NCBI RefSeq assembly: GCF_022968795.1 | Contig: NZ_JALJRB010000007.1 | Location: 1-64,000, forward strand | Length of the DNA stretch: 64,000 nucleotides | Reading direction: 5' to 3' | From: Desulfatitalea alkaliphila | GTDB taxonomy: Bacteria; Desulfobacterota; Desulfobacteria; Desulfobacterales; Desulfosarcinaceae | Part shown: positions 54,783-64,000 of the stretch, piece after piece | Numbering within the stretch: position 1 is the first letter of the stretch | How the letters are laid out: each line of letters starts with the position of its first letter | The notes under the pieces: model-generated | What the model was told of the DNA's origin: nothing | The model's input: only the letters and a program-made list of their open reading frames with translations | Database searches by the model: none | Translations under genes and position numbers: made by a program

Positions 54783-55268
54783 TCAATCGGCCGAATGTTG
54801 GACAGCGCCGACCTTGGCCGCCATCTCTTTCAACTGAACGATATGGTTGCGCTCTTCCTGGATAATGCCTTCCAGTTGGGTCATGACCTGTTGGTCGTCC
54901 AAAAAGTCGTGCAGCATTTCATAAAAAAGAACGGTGTCGTTTTCGAATTCGATGGACTGAGCCAGCACTTCGGCCAGATCGGACGCGTCGGCCAATCTTT
55001 GCGGATCCAGGGAGAAGGTTTGTTGCGCCATGATGTTTTGCAGCAGTTCGCGCCCCATTGCGGCCAAGCGGGACTTGGGAACGTCGGCCCTACAGGCGGG
55101 GTCCAGGTGTTCGAACCAATGGGCATGATCCCGCTCCTGGTCGGCCATGGCGGCCAACAGACGCGCTACTTCGGGATCGGTCGCCTCGCGGCTGGCGCGT
55201 CGATAAGCGGCTTCGCCGTTGCGCTCGATCTGAATGGCGATATCGCAGATATCTTCCTTGGTGAACAT
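54783..55268 (-). CDS. Ferritin-like diiron protein (rubrerythrin type, no rubredoxin domain)
   Basis: A 161-aa four-helix-bundle protein. Two EXXH motifs, ERDH and ERNH, plus helix-internal glutamates (IERNGEAAYRRA and ENDTVLFYEML) form a typical diiron centre. No C-terminal rubredoxin cysteines are present. Likely acts in peroxide or iron handling; inference only. The ATG at 55268 has GGAGGA upstream; an ATG at 55286 lacks one. It starts 24 bases before gpmA in the same direction. Confidence 0.85.
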   Translation of the reverse strand: MFTKEDICDIAIQIERNGEAAYRRASREATDPEVARLLAAMADQERDHAHWFEHLDPACRADVPKSRLAAMGRELLQNIMAQQTFSLDPQRLADASDLAEVLAQSIEFENDTVLFYEMLHDFLDDQQVMTQLEGIIQEERNHIVQLKEMAAKVGAVQHSAD

Positions 55269-55410
55269 GGTTGCCGATTCCTCCATAGGATTTTGTCGTC
55301 CCTTTTTCCTATAACACCGGATTCACGACAGGTTCAATGTGTAAACATTTATTTCCACTGATACGTCGGATAGTATGAAAACGGCAGGCCGGGGTGGACT
55401 TTCGACCCGG

Positions 55411-55440
55411 CATCCATAATTTGTTATAATCGTGTTGGTC
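55411..55440 (+). promoter_or_regulatory. Candidate promoter for the DUF6600-like gene
   Basis: TTCGAC (55411-55416), 18-base spacer, perfect TATAAT (55435-55440). The start codon follows 41 bases later, with a GGGGAGG ribosome-binding site. Confidence 0.5.
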
Positions 55441-55481
55441 AAAATTGCAACGAGCGGCACACCACACAGGGGAGGCCGAAC

Positions 55482-57515
55482 ATGCGACCCTTCAAAATCA
55501 TTTCGGGAACATTATGCCTATGGGGCGCTCTGGTGCTTGGCGCCGCGGCGCAAACCACATTGTCCACGGCCGACAACGATGCATTGTATTACACCCCGCC
55601 GCGGCTGAGCTTGCTCGAAGGGGCCGTCTCCTATTGGCGCCCGGGCGCCGAAGATTGGGTGGCAGCCCAAATCAACACGCCCTTGGCACCCGGTGACCAG
55701 CTTTACGTTGGCAATGAAGGACAAATGGAGCTGCAAATCGGTACCGAAGCGTATTTACGTGCCGCCGGCGACACCCAGATCGGTCTCGAGCAACAAACAC
55801 CGGCGTTGCAGCACTTCAAGGTGACCTCGGGAGAAGCGGCCCTGGATCTGCGCCGTCTTGAACCCGGTGAGCAAGTGGCGCTGGACACACCCCGGGCCGC
55901 GCTGACCATCGATCAACCGGGTTACTACCGCTTGACTGTCGGTGCGGATCAAACCACGATAGTGGTCCGCAACGGCGGCAGGGCCCATGCCGTTTTGGCC
56001 AACGGGGATACCGTCCCCGTCACCGCCGACGAGGCGGCCACCTTTGCCGGCCCGTCGTCCACAGCCGTCACCGCACGCGCGGCACCGCCGCTCGATGCCT
56101 GGGACGAGTGGAACCACAATCGAACCGACGATCACCTTCAAGCCGAGAGCACGCAACACCTCCCGCCGGGCACCTACGGTGCCGCCGAACTGGACCGCCA
56201 TGGCACGTGGCGCTCCGTACCCGTCTACGGTACCGTTTGGGTGCCGCGCGCGGTGCCCGCCGATTGGGCCCCTTACAGCAGCGGCACATGGGTACGCGAT
56301 CCTTATTACGGCTGGACCTGGGTCGACAGCGCCCCTTGGGGATGGGCGCCCTTCCACTACGGTCGCTGGGTTTACGTGCACAATACCTGGAGCTGGGCGC
56401 CGGGCCCCCGCGTCCGCCGTGCGATCTACGCCCCTGCCATGGTGGCCTTTTACGGGCAACCGGGGGTGAGTGTCAGTGTTTCCGTCGGGGGCCCCATGGT
56501 CGGTTGGGTTGCCCTGGGCTGGGGCGAGCCACTGGTGCCGTGGTGGGGACGTCCCGGCTTTATTCACCGACCCTGGTGGGGTGGGTGGGGCGGTCCACGG
56601 GTGATCAATAATGTGACCATACAGCACACCACCATCATCAATGCGCGCCACATCACCACCTATCGCAACAGCCGAGTGCGAAACGCCGTGGTGACGGTCA
56701 ACCCACGGCACTTTTCCGGCAGACCCATTGTCCGGACACAGCTTTCAGAGGCGGATACCCGCCGACTGCGCCCCACCCATGCGGCGCCCTCGCTCTCCAC
56801 GCGGCCGTCCCACTTCGTTCCCACCACAACGAGGGGCATTCGACCGCCCGAGGAGCGATTGCAACGGACTGTGGTGCGCTCGCGTCCACTGCCGGGCAGC
56901 GGCCCGGCCGTCACCGGTCGTGCACCAGACCAACGGAGGATGGACCGGCCCACCGCCCCCCGTACCATCGAACGCGCCACGCCGCGGCGGCCGGATGCCA
57001 CAATGCCTGAGCGGCGCGTGACGACGGACCGGACCCGCAGCGGCAGCCGTATCACGGCACCGAATCCGTCGTCGCCGACACCGCCGCGCAGCCCGGCGGA
57101 ATCCGGCGTCCGAACGGCGCCGAGACCCGGCAGCCGTTTCGGTGCCGACGGCCCATCGCCCGGTCTGCGGCCTTCGTCTCCCGAAATGCCCCGCAACCCG
57201 GCGGATATGCGTCAACGCCGAACGACTTCGTCTCCCCGCGCTCCCGCAACACCCCGGTCGAGCGGAGAGGGATTTCGCGCTCCCGGTGAAGCCGGCGTCA
57301 CGCCGCCTGCGGGCATCCGCAACGCTCCGCAGAACGAGGGGCGGCCCAGCCGACCCTCCATGGCGCCATCACGCATGGCGCCCACGCAGCCGCCCGCGGA
57401 CCGCTCCATTACAACCGGCGAGCGGATGGCGCCCCGTTCCGGTGGCACGGTACGGTCGCAGGATAGGTCGGGCGCACGAGACACGGCACCGTTTTCCGGG
57501 CGCCGATCCCGATAG
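55482..57515 (+). CDS. DUF6600/FecR-like secreted envelope protein with Arg/Pro-rich tail
   Basis: A 677-aa exported protein. A signal peptide (about 1-23) is followed by a FecR-like beta domain (about 38-190). Next come a series of Trp/Tyr/Pro-rich repeats (about 230-385) of the form VYGTVWVPRAVPADWAPYSSG and APFHYGRWVYV, as in DUF6600. The last 260 residues are Arg/Pro/Ser/Thr-rich, low complexity and probably disordered. Function is unknown; the layout suggests an envelope-associated structural or sensing role. It sits alone between divergent and convergent neighbours. Confidence 0.82.
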   Translation: MRPFKIISGTLCLWGALVLGAAAQTTLSTADNDALYYTPPRLSLLEGAVSYWRPGAEDWVAAQINTPLAPGDQLYVGNEGQMELQIGTEAYLRAAGDTQIGLEQQTPALQHFKVTSGEAALDLRRLEPGEQVALDTPRAALTIDQPGYYRLTVGADQTTIVVRNGGRAHAVLANGDTVPVTADEAATFAGPSSTAVTARAAPPLDAWDEWNHNRTDDHLQAESTQHLPPGTYGAAELDRHGTWRSVPVYGTVWVPRAVPADWAPYSSGTWVRDPYYGWTWVDSAPWGWAPFHYGRWVYVHNTWSWAPGPRVRRAIYAPAMVAFYGQPGVSVSVSVGGPMVGWVALGWGEPLVPWWGRPGFIHRPWWGGWGGPRVINNVTIQHTTIINARHITTYRNSRVRNAVVTVNPRHFSGRPIVRTQLSEADTRRLRPTHAAPSLSTRPSHFVPTTTRGIRPPEERLQRTVVRSRPLPGSGPAVTGRAPDQRRMDRPTAPRTIERATPRRPDATMPERRVTTDRTRSGSRITAPNPSSPTPPRSPAESGVRTAPRPGSRFGADGPSPGLRPSSPEMPRNPADMRQRRTTSSPRAPATPRSSGEGFRAPGEAGVTPPAGIRNAPQNEGRPSRPSMAPSRMAPTQPPADRSITTGERMAPRSGGTVRSQDRSGARDTAPFSGRRSR

Positions 57516-57565
57516 CCAATGGTCGCGGGGCCGCAGCCCTGCTCCGCTTTGTTTTATTGGGAATC

Positions 57566-59077
57566 TTAAAGGAGTGGTGCCAAAAGCCTGGCGATGCGCA
57601 CAGCCAAGCGCACCGGAAACGCGCGTTCCGCCAGCTCCTGCGCTGACGATAGGCGCGAATCGGCAAAATCGTCCAGAAACATCGCCTCCACCTCTTTGGC
57701 GAAAGCGGCATCGCGCACCAGCAGTGTCAATTCGAAATTGAGGCGGAAAGAGCGGTTGTCGAAGTTGGCCGTGCCGACGGCACTCACATCCTCGTCCACC
57801 AGCATGGCCTTGTGGTGTAGAAAGCCGTTGCCATGGCGGAATATTTGCACACCCACCATTTCCAATGGCGCCACGAAGGACCATCCCGCCAATCGCACCA
57901 GCATGTGATCGCAATCCTCGGGCACCAGGATGCGCACATCCACGCCCCGCATGGCCGCCAGTTGCAATGCGCTGACGATCTGTTGGTCGGGCACGAAGTA
58001 GGGGCTGGCGATCCAGAGCCGACGCTCGGCCCGTTGAATGGCGTTCATGAAGAACAAGGCGCAGGTGTCGTAGCGATCGGCCGGACCGGTGGGCAGGCTC
58101 AGCACGGCACTGGAATCGCCGGAGGGCGCGGTTTGCACCGTCCAGTCCAGATCCAACAGCTGGCCGCTTGCCCAGAACCAGTCCTCCAAAAAGGGCACCT
58201 GGACCATCTGCACCGCCGGTCCCGTCACCTTGACCATGGCGTCCAGCCACGGGGTCAGACGCGGGTGGCGCCCCATGTATTCATCGCCCACGTTGGCGCC
58301 GCCGACCCAGGCATGCCGACCATCGGCCACCACGATCTTGCGATGATTGCGAAAATTGATCTGGAAGCGATTGGCGCGCCCCTGGGTGCTGTTGAAGGCG
58401 TGGACCACCACCCCCGAGCGGCGCAAATCTTCCAGGTAGCGACGGGGTAGTTGGTAACAGCCGATTTCGTCATACAGAAAGTGCACCTTGACCCCACGCG
58501 CGGCGGCGGCCGTGAGACGCTTGTGAAACTCCCGACCCAGGGCATCGTCGCGCACGATATAGAATTGGGCCAGCAGATAGTGCTCCGCCGCGTCGATCCC
58601 TTCAAAAATCGATGCAAAGATGGCCTCGCCGTTGCGCAATAAAGCAACCGCATTGCCCATGGTGGCCGGCAATTTGGCCAGGCTCTCCATCAAGGGCATG
58701 GCCAGCGGTTCGGGCACCACCAGCTGAGCCGCCCGCAGCTGATCGACCAGATCGCGCACCAATGGATCGGTCTCTTCGATCTTGTCTTGCCGTTTCTTGA
58801 CGTAACCGTTGAACTTGGAACGGCCGAAGGTGAGGTAAAGGGGCACGGCGACATAGGGGATGGTGTTGAGGGAAACCGCCCAGGCCACGGCGCCCTGGGG
58901 GGTGCGAGTCTCCAGGACGGCGTGGACCGACGCCAGGCCGCCGGAGATGTGCGCCACGATCACCAGCAAGGCCACAAACCGTTTGCGACGCGGCCGCACA
59001 TAGGCGGCACACCGATCAAGCGGCGAGGTCCCCCGCGGTTTATTGTCTTTTCGGAAACGTGACAAGAGCTTGCGCAT
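57566..59077 (-). CDS. cls: Cardiolipin synthase (PLD type)
   Basis: Condenses phosphatidylglycerol molecules to cardiolipin at the inner membrane. The 503-aa product has two N-terminal membrane segments (about residues 33-55 and 65-88). Two HKD motifs follow: HRKIVVADG at 245-253 and H421-x-K423...D428 in LHHKAMLVDEDVSAVGTANFD. The C-terminal RSFRLNFE segment is family-typical. It lies 51 bases downstream of the P-type ATPase gene on the same strand. Confidence 0.93.
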   Translation of the reverse strand: MRKLLSRFRKDNKPRGTSPLDRCAAYVRPRRKRFVALLVIVAHISGGLASVHAVLETRTPQGAVAWAVSLNTIPYVAVPLYLTFGRSKFNGYVKKRQDKIEETDPLVRDLVDQLRAAQLVVPEPLAMPLMESLAKLPATMGNAVALLRNGEAIFASIFEGIDAAEHYLLAQFYIVRDDALGREFHKRLTAAAARGVKVHFLYDEIGCYQLPRRYLEDLRRSGVVVHAFNSTQGRANRFQINFRNHRKIVVADGRHAWVGGANVGDEYMGRHPRLTPWLDAMVKVTGPAVQMVQVPFLEDWFWASGQLLDLDWTVQTAPSGDSSAVLSLPTGPADRYDTCALFFMNAIQRAERRLWIASPYFVPDQQIVSALQLAAMRGVDVRILVPEDCDHMLVRLAGWSFVAPLEMVGVQIFRHGNGFLHHKAMLVDEDVSAVGTANFDNRSFRLNFELTLLVRDAAFAKEVEAMFLDDFADSRLSSAQELAERAFPVRLAVRIARLLAPLL

Positions 59078-59128
59078 TCGGCACCTGGACCTCGTGTTCG
59101 GAGTGGTGCGATACCGGGGTGGTTGAAA

Positions 59129-61852
59129 TTACCGGGCCTTCCGCCAACGCCGCACCACCGCCTTTTCCAACTCCACGATAAAGAAAACCGCCACTCCCGC
59201 ACCCAATATCAATAGCCAATCCACCGGTCGGATGGCTTCGGTGCCGAACCAAAGTTGAAAAGGCGGTAGATAGGTGAACATCAGTTGGAAAAGGGTCAAC
59301 AGACCGACCGCCATTAAAGCCGCCCGGTTGCTCAACAAACCCTTGAGGGACAGGGAGGATTGCATGATGAAACGACTGTTGAACAGGTAAAAGAGCTGAC
59401 CGGCCACCAACACGTTGACGGCCATGGTGCGGGCCGACAGCAACGAAACGCCGTTGTCCAGCTCATAGAAGAAAAGACCGATGGCAAAACAGGCCACCAA
59501 CACCGAAACGAAGCCGATGCGCCAGAGCAGATAGCCCGACACGATGGGTTCGTTGGGATCCCGCGGGGGCCGCCGCATGATACCCGGTTCCGAAGGCTCG
59601 AACGCCAGGGCCAGCGCCAGGGTGACCGCCGTGATCATGTTGACCCACAGGATTTGCACCGGCGTGATGGGCAACTGGTTGAAAGCGAACAACACCGTGG
59701 CCAATACGATCAGTGCCTCGGCACCATTGGTCGGCAGAATGAAAAGAATGGTCTTCTTCAGGTTGTCGTAGATGGTGCGGCCCTCTTCCACCGCATGTTT
59801 GATGGTCGCGAAGTTGTCGTCGGCCAAGACCATGGCGGCGGCCTCCTTGGAGGCCTCGGACCCCTTGATCCCCATGGCCACACCCACGTCGGCCCGCTTG
59901 AGGGCCGGTGCGTCGTTGACACCGTCACCGGTCATGGACACCACTTCACCATGGGATTGCAAGGCCTCCACCAGGCGCAGCTTGTGCTCCGGGCTGGAGC
60001 GGGCAAAGACATCATGATCCAGTACCGCTTGGCGCAATTGTTCGTCGTCCATCTCCTCGAGCTGTCGCCCGGTAAGTGCCTTCTCCCCGTCGCCGATGCC
60101 CATCCGGGCACCGATGGAGCGCGCCGTCACGGCATGATCGCCGGTGATCATCTTGACCCGAATGCCGGCTTGGCGGCACTCTTCGATGGCCTGGATCGCC
60201 TCGGGCCGCGGCGGGTCGATCATCCCCACGCAACCCATCAGGCTCATGCCGTCTTGCACATCTTCGAAGGAGATGGTGTCGTGGTCCGTTTCCTTGCAGG
60301 CCACCGCCAGCACGCGATACCCTTTTTCGGCCAGGACATCGGTACGCTCTTCCCAAAAGGCTGTATCCAAGGAACCCGCATCACCTTCCAATCCTTGTCG
60401 CTCACACAAGGGCAGCACCGCTTCGGGTGCCCCTTTTAGATAAATCAGGCGGCCACCTTCGGGGTTGTCGTGGAGGGTGGCCATAAAACGGTGATCCGAT
60501 TCGAAGGGGATGACATCGACACGGCGCCGCTCGCGCTGCAGTTGGTCGCGATCCAAGCCCGCCTTCATCCCCAGAGCCACCATGGCCCCCTCGGTGGGAT
60601 CGCCGTCGACGATGTACCCTTTCTCCGGATCCTGTCGTACCTCGGCGTCATTGCACAGCACGCCGGCGAGAATCAAAGTGTGCAAGTTCCGCTGCGCCGC
60701 GGGGTCGACCGGTTGCCCATCCTGCTCGAAATCGCCTTCGGGGTCATAGCCGGTACCGGAGACCGCCACATTGCCGTCGGGCAACACCACCTCCGTGACG
60801 GTCATTTCGTTGCGGGTCAGGGTGCCGGTCTTATCGGAGCAGATCACCGTCACCGACCCCAAGGTTTCCACCGCCGGCAACCGCCGGATGATGGCGTTGC
60901 GCTGCGCCATGCGTTGAACACCCAGGGCCAGGGTGATGGTCATGATGGCCGGCAATCCCTCGGGGATTGCCGCGACCGCCAGGCTGACCACGATGAGGAA
61001 CATCTCCACCACCGAAAAACCACGCAGCCCCAAACCGAAAAAAAAGACCACCAGCGCCACGCCCAGAATCACGGCCGACAGCAATTTGCCGAAACGGTTG
61101 ACGGCCCGCAGCAACGGCGTGGTCAACTTCTCGACCCGCGCGACCATCTCGCCGATGCGCCCGATTTCGGTGTGGCGTCCGGTGGCCGTCACCACGCCGG
61201 TCAACCGGCCGCTGGTCACCACCGTGCCGGAATAGGCCATGCAGCTGCGATCCCCCAGTTCGGCCGTGGGTGCCACCGGATCGGTCTGCTTTTCGACCGG
61301 TAGGGACTCACCGGTCAGGGCCGCCTCCTCGACGCGCAAATTGCGTGCCTCGATGATGCGCACATCCGCCGGCACCCGATCCCCCGACTCCAGATAAACC
61401 ACATCGCCCGGCACGATCTGATCCGCTTCCACGGTCACCCGGCGGCCGTCCCGCGCCACCAGGGCATTGAGGGACAACATCTTGCGAATCGACTCCAGGG
61501 CCGCTTCGGCCTTGCCTTCCTGGACGAATCCGATGACGGCGTTGATCAGCACCACCGCCAGAATCACGCCCGTATCGATCCATTCACCCAGAAAGGCGGT
61601 GATTACGGCCGCCGCCATCAGAACGTAAATCAGAACATCGTTGAACTGGCGCACAAAGCGGCGCAACAGCCCCTCGGGCGCCTCTTGGGGCAATTGGTTG
61701 GGGCCGTGTTCGGCCAGCCGTTGCCGGGCCGCCTCACTGGTCAAACCCGCCTCGGAAACCTCAAATGCTTGTAAAATTTCTCCCACCGGTTTGCTATGCC
61801 ATGCCCCTTCGGGCACACTCACATCCGATCTCGATTGAGGTTCCATCGCCAC
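59129..61852 (-). CDS. P-type cation-transporting ATPase (type II, CtpF-like)
   Basis: Ion pump of 907 aa. A-domain TGES; TM4 AAIPEGLPAI; phosphorylation Asp340 in SDKTGTLT; nucleotide-binding KGAPE; hinge TGDGVNDAPALKRADVGVAMG; ten membrane helices. TM5 keeps the Asn and Glu of SERCA-type pumps (TNGAEAL), but TM6 reads ILWVNMITAVTLALALAFEP, so the acidic residue that helps bind calcium in SERCA is replaced by Ala. This form is shared with CtpF-like bacterial pumps. The transported ion is therefore uncertain (Ca, Na or other). No partner gene is adjacent except cls. Confidence 0.92.
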   Translation of the reverse strand: MAMEPQSRSDVSVPEGAWHSKPVGEILQAFEVSEAGLTSEAARQRLAEHGPNQLPQEAPEGLLRRFVRQFNDVLIYVLMAAAVITAFLGEWIDTGVILAVVLINAVIGFVQEGKAEAALESIRKMLSLNALVARDGRRVTVEADQIVPGDVVYLESGDRVPADVRIIEARNLRVEEAALTGESLPVEKQTDPVAPTAELGDRSCMAYSGTVVTSGRLTGVVTATGRHTEIGRIGEMVARVEKLTTPLLRAVNRFGKLLSAVILGVALVVFFFGLGLRGFSVVEMFLIVVSLAVAAIPEGLPAIMTITLALGVQRMAQRNAIIRRLPAVETLGSVTVICSDKTGTLTRNEMTVTEVVLPDGNVAVSGTGYDPEGDFEQDGQPVDPAAQRNLHTLILAGVLCNDAEVRQDPEKGYIVDGDPTEGAMVALGMKAGLDRDQLQRERRRVDVIPFESDHRFMATLHDNPEGGRLIYLKGAPEAVLPLCERQGLEGDAGSLDTAFWEERTDVLAEKGYRVLAVACKETDHDTISFEDVQDGMSLMGCVGMIDPPRPEAIQAIEECRQAGIRVKMITGDHAVTARSIGARMGIGDGEKALTGRQLEEMDDEQLRQAVLDHDVFARSSPEHKLRLVEALQSHGEVVSMTGDGVNDAPALKRADVGVAMGIKGSEASKEAAAMVLADDNFATIKHAVEEGRTIYDNLKKTILFILPTNGAEALIVLATVLFAFNQLPITPVQILWVNMITAVTLALALAFEPSEPGIMRRPPRDPNEPIVSGYLLWRIGFVSVLVACFAIGLFFYELDNGVSLLSARTMAVNVLVAGQLFYLFNSRFIMQSSLSLKGLLSNRAALMAVGLLTLFQLMFTYLPPFQLWFGTEAIRPVDWLLILGAGVAVFFIVELEKAVVRRWRKAR

Positions 61853-62071
61853 CTTCGTCCCTCCAATACGCCGGCACCGCTCTTGCTCCGCTTGTTGGAC
61901 TATGACGGCGCTCTATTTGTCATTGCCAGTAGCCGGACAATACATCAGGTCAAAACGACAGGCAAGGACGAGAAATCCAGTCGCAGTGCATGGAGCAGCT
62001 GCGCCGGTTGCCAGGGAAGGGAACGATGGCGGGTCGCCCGAAGCGGCATGCAATGCATTGGACGCGGGTGG

Positions 62072-62093
62072 CACTGGCAACGGGTTGCCAGTG
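62072..62093. repeat. Perfect short inverted repeat
   Basis: Ten-base arms CACTGGCAAC/GTTGCCAGTG around GG. It lies about 190 bases upstream of the candidate glgX -35. Could be an operator or a hairpin; no T-run follows, so it is not called a terminator. Confidence 0.55.
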
Positions 62094-62282
62094 TTGCGCA
62101 GCAACAAGAGGTCATGCGCATCACTGCCGCCACCGGTAAGGTGGATAGCGTTCACGCCACATACACAAACAATCCTGATCAAAATCCTTTCCACTTGATT
62201 TCTACATGCGATTGCCCTGGATGGAAACGCGGCGCACGGAATGTTAAGGGCACACGAAAAACGGCTTGCCACAGCTTGCTCA

Positions 62283-62311
62283 TTGACAATTCAATCAAGT
62301 ACCAATAGATT
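62283..62311 (+). promoter_or_regulatory. Candidate sigma-70-type promoter for glgX
   Basis: TTGACA (62283-62288), exact 17-base spacer, TAGATT (62306-62311). It is among the best promoter matches in the window, and predicts a leader of about 235 bases before the GTG start. Confidence 0.55.
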
Positions 62312-62552
62312 TTTAATTAAGACCCGGTGCTCTTCCGGAATGCACATGAAACCGCGGCCCTTTCAACCGCCGGCGCGAGCTGCATTGGATAGAGCGTGGC
62401 CACTTCAGCAAGCCGCCAAATGCCGTTTCCGGTCCGGGCACCCATTGCTTCGATGCGCTCTGCCGCCGCGCTTGCGCTCATCTCTCTCTGTTGTGTTCAG
62501 CGGATCTGCCCATCGCAACCCCTAACGCGGTTTCACGCAGGAGGAACCGTCC

Positions 62553-64000
62553 GTGAAAATCTTCCCGGGCACGCCTTATCCCCTTGGTGCCGTCTACGAC
62601 GGATACGGCACCAATTTCTCCCTATTTTCGGAAATCGCCGAACAGGTGGAGCTGTGCCTGCTGGACGAAGACGGCGGCGAAACCTGTTTGGCCATGCCCG
62701 AAGTGACCGGGTATTGCTGGCATGCCTACCTGCCGACGGTGGGCCCGGGCCAGCGCTACGGATACCGCGTGCATGGTCCGTGGGATCCGGCCAACGGCCA
62801 TCGGTGCAACCCGGCCAAGCTGTTGATCGACCCCTACACCAAGGCCCTCGAAGGTCAGGTGCGCTGGGACGAAGCGGTCTTTCCCTACCGCTTCGCCGAG
62901 GGCCCCGATGTGCGCAACGACACCGACAATGCGCCGTTCATGCCCCGTTGCGTGGTACACCAGCCCCACTTCGACTGGAACGGTGATCGTCGCCTGCAAA
63001 TTCCCTGGCACGAGACGATCATCTATGAAACCCATGTCAAAGGATTCACCGCCCGCCACCCGGACATTCCCGCAGAGATCCGCGGCACCTATGCCGGCCT
63101 GGCGCACCATGTGGCCGTCGATTACCTCAAACACTTGGGCATCACCGCGGTGGAACTGCTGCCGGTACACCAGTTCATCCACGATCAGCATCTGGTGGCC
63201 AAGGGGCTGCGCAACTACTGGGGTTACAACTCCATCGGCTACTTCGCCCCCCATAACGAATATGCCAGCGACAAACGACCGGCGGCGGCGGTGGCCGAAT
63301 TCAAGCAGATGGTCAAAACCTTGCACGAAGCCGGTATCGAAGTGATCCTGGACGTGGTTTACAACCACACCGGTGAAGGCAACCATTTGGGCCCCACGTT
63401 GTGCTTCAAGGGCATCGACAACGCCTATTACTATCGTCTGACCGAAGATGCGCGCTACTACATGGATTACACCGGTTGCGGCAACAGCTTGAACATGCGC
63501 CACCCCCACGTGTTGCAGCTACTCATGGATTCGCTGCGTTACTGGGTGCTGGAGATGCACGTGGACGGCTTTCGTTTCGATCTGGCATCCACCCTGGCCC
63601 GCGAGCTGCACGATGTGGATCGCCTGTCGGCCTTTTTCGACCTGATTCAGCAGGATCCGGTGATCAGCCAGGTCAAATTGATCGCCGAACCGTGGGATGT
63701 GGGCGAAGGGGGTTACCAGGTGGGCAAGTTCCCACCCCTCTGGACCGAGTGGAACGGCAAGTACCGCGATTGCGTGCGTGATTTCTGGCGTGGCCACGAA
63801 CAGACCCTGGGAGAGTTCGCCTCCCGCTTCACCGGCAGTTCCGACCTCTACGAAACCACCTCCCGCCTACCCTATGCCAGCATCAATTTCATCACCGCCC
63901 ATGACGGCTTCACCATGCGCGACCTGGTCTCCTACAACGAAAAACACAACCTCGCCAACGGCGAGGAGGGAAGGGACGGCGAAGATCACAACCGTTCCTG
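62553..64000 (+). CDS. glgX: Glycogen debranching enzyme GlgX (partial, runs off the window)
   Basis: GH13-family isoamylase that hydrolyses alpha-1,6 branches. The first 482 codons are present; the 3' end lies outside. An N-terminal CBM48-like domain (about 1-110, starting [22 protein letters not shown]) precedes the barrel. The GH13 regions are [20 protein letters not shown] with the nucleophile Asp, III LIAEPWD with the acid/base Glu and [10 protein letters not shown]. The GTG start at 62553 is preceded by AGGAGG eight bases upstream. It is read away from the P-type ATPase gene. Confidence 0.95.
   Translation, partial: MKIFPGTPYPLGAVYDGYGTNFSLFSEIAEQVELCLLDEDGGETCLAMPEVTGYCWHAYLPTVGPGQRYGYRVHGPWDPANGHRCNPAKLLIDPYTKALEGQVRWDEAVFPYRFAEGPDVRNDTDNAPFMPRCVVHQPHFDWNGDRRLQIPWHETIIYETHVKGFTARHPDIPAEIRGTYAGLAHHVAVDYLKHLGITAVELLPVHQFIHDQHLVAKGLRNYWGYNSIGYFAPHNEYASDKRPAAAVAEFKQMVKTLHEAGIEVILDVVYNHTGEGNHLGPTLCFKGIDNAYYYRLTEDARYYMDYTGCGNSLNMRHPHVLQLLMDSLRYWVLEMHVDGFRFDLASTLARELHDVDRLSAFFDLIQQDPVISQVKLIAEPWDVGEGGYQVGKFPPLWTEWNGKYRDCVRDFWRGHEQTLGEFASRFTGSSDLYETTSRLPYASINFITAHDGFTMRDLVSYNEKHNLANGEEGRDGEDHNRS

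Larger units (their letters stand above)
61853..62552. other. 700-base divergent gap with glgX leader
   Basis: No gene seen; the small frames lack ribosome-binding sites and family features. It holds a perfect 10-base inverted repeat with a two-base centre (CACTGGCAAC, 62072-62081, with GTTGCCAGTG, 62084-62093), a strong plus-strand promoter candidate at 62283-62311, and then a leader of about 235 bases up to glgX with an AGGAGG ribosome-binding site at its end. Confidence 0.5.

Noticed and set aside
61902-62525. Small frames in the glgX upstream gap
   Set aside because: They overlap one another in several frames, lack ribosome-binding sites and show no domain or hydrophobic pattern.

Overview
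The window is an ordinary, gene-dense, GC-rich bacterial chromosome segment of about 58 protein genes plus one tRNA. No phage, insertion sequence, CRISPR array or rRNA is visible. The gene set suggests a Gram-negative, probably a sulfate-reducing Desulfobacterota relative (Desulfosarcina-like): Tol-Pal, an RpoH-type sigma factor, Lol-type and OmpA-like lipoproteins, a one-cytochrome SdhCAB complex, and a phenylacetate-CoA ligase/ACT/crotonase cluster. The taxonomy is inference from gene content, not a search result.

Layout. 393-4202 (+): maf, a YggS-like PLP protein, queH and a M48-TPR membrane protease. 4312-21675 (-): fourteen genes in one direction, read rpoH, TPR lipoprotein, LolB-like lipoprotein, ATP-grasp, dGTPase-like, UPF0280, lapA-like, mutS, amidase, crotonase, paaK, ACT, small membrane protein, GAF-GspE ATPase. 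21819-21895: tRNA-Arg(TCT). 22091-22846 (-): PP2C phosphatase. 23344-24324 (+): thiL. 24410-29550 (-): DEAD helicase, two unknowns, a LolC-type permease and larE. 29647-37889 (+): a histone-H1-like-tailed membrane protein and a complete peptide ABC transporter whose binding protein and second permease both carry unusual inserts. 38023-38877 (-): rpsI/rplM. 39007-40414 (+): overlapping CYTH and EEP phosphoesterase genes. 40438-49364 (-): tolQRAB-pal, then an intrinsic terminator, then cpoB-ruvCAB and a bactofilin with a membrane partner. 49871-53934 (+): HD phosphohydrolase and sdhCAB. 54006-55268 (-): gpmA and a diiron ferritin-like protein. 55482-57515 (+): DUF6600-like envelope protein. 57566-61852 (-): cardiolipin synthase and a P-type ATPase. 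62553-64000 (+): glgX, cut by the window edge.

The clearest non-coding signal is a dispersed intergenic repeat family. AT-rich blocks built on ACTTAAAACTTAAMAC occur at five places, repeatedly beside a short CTATAATNGACAG motif, C-rich tracts and a GTAGGGGC-type palindrome. One copy supplies the last codons and stop of a binding-protein gene. The 536-base gap at 33221-33756, between that binding protein and its permeases, is a patchwork of these repeats and two large inverted repeats.

Most genes are housekeeping genes. The best candidates for new biology are the membrane-anchored H1-like protein (29647-31092), the bactofilin and its membrane partner coupled to ruvCAB, the peptide transporter with inserts in two subunits, the CYTH-EEP gene pair, and the repeat family.
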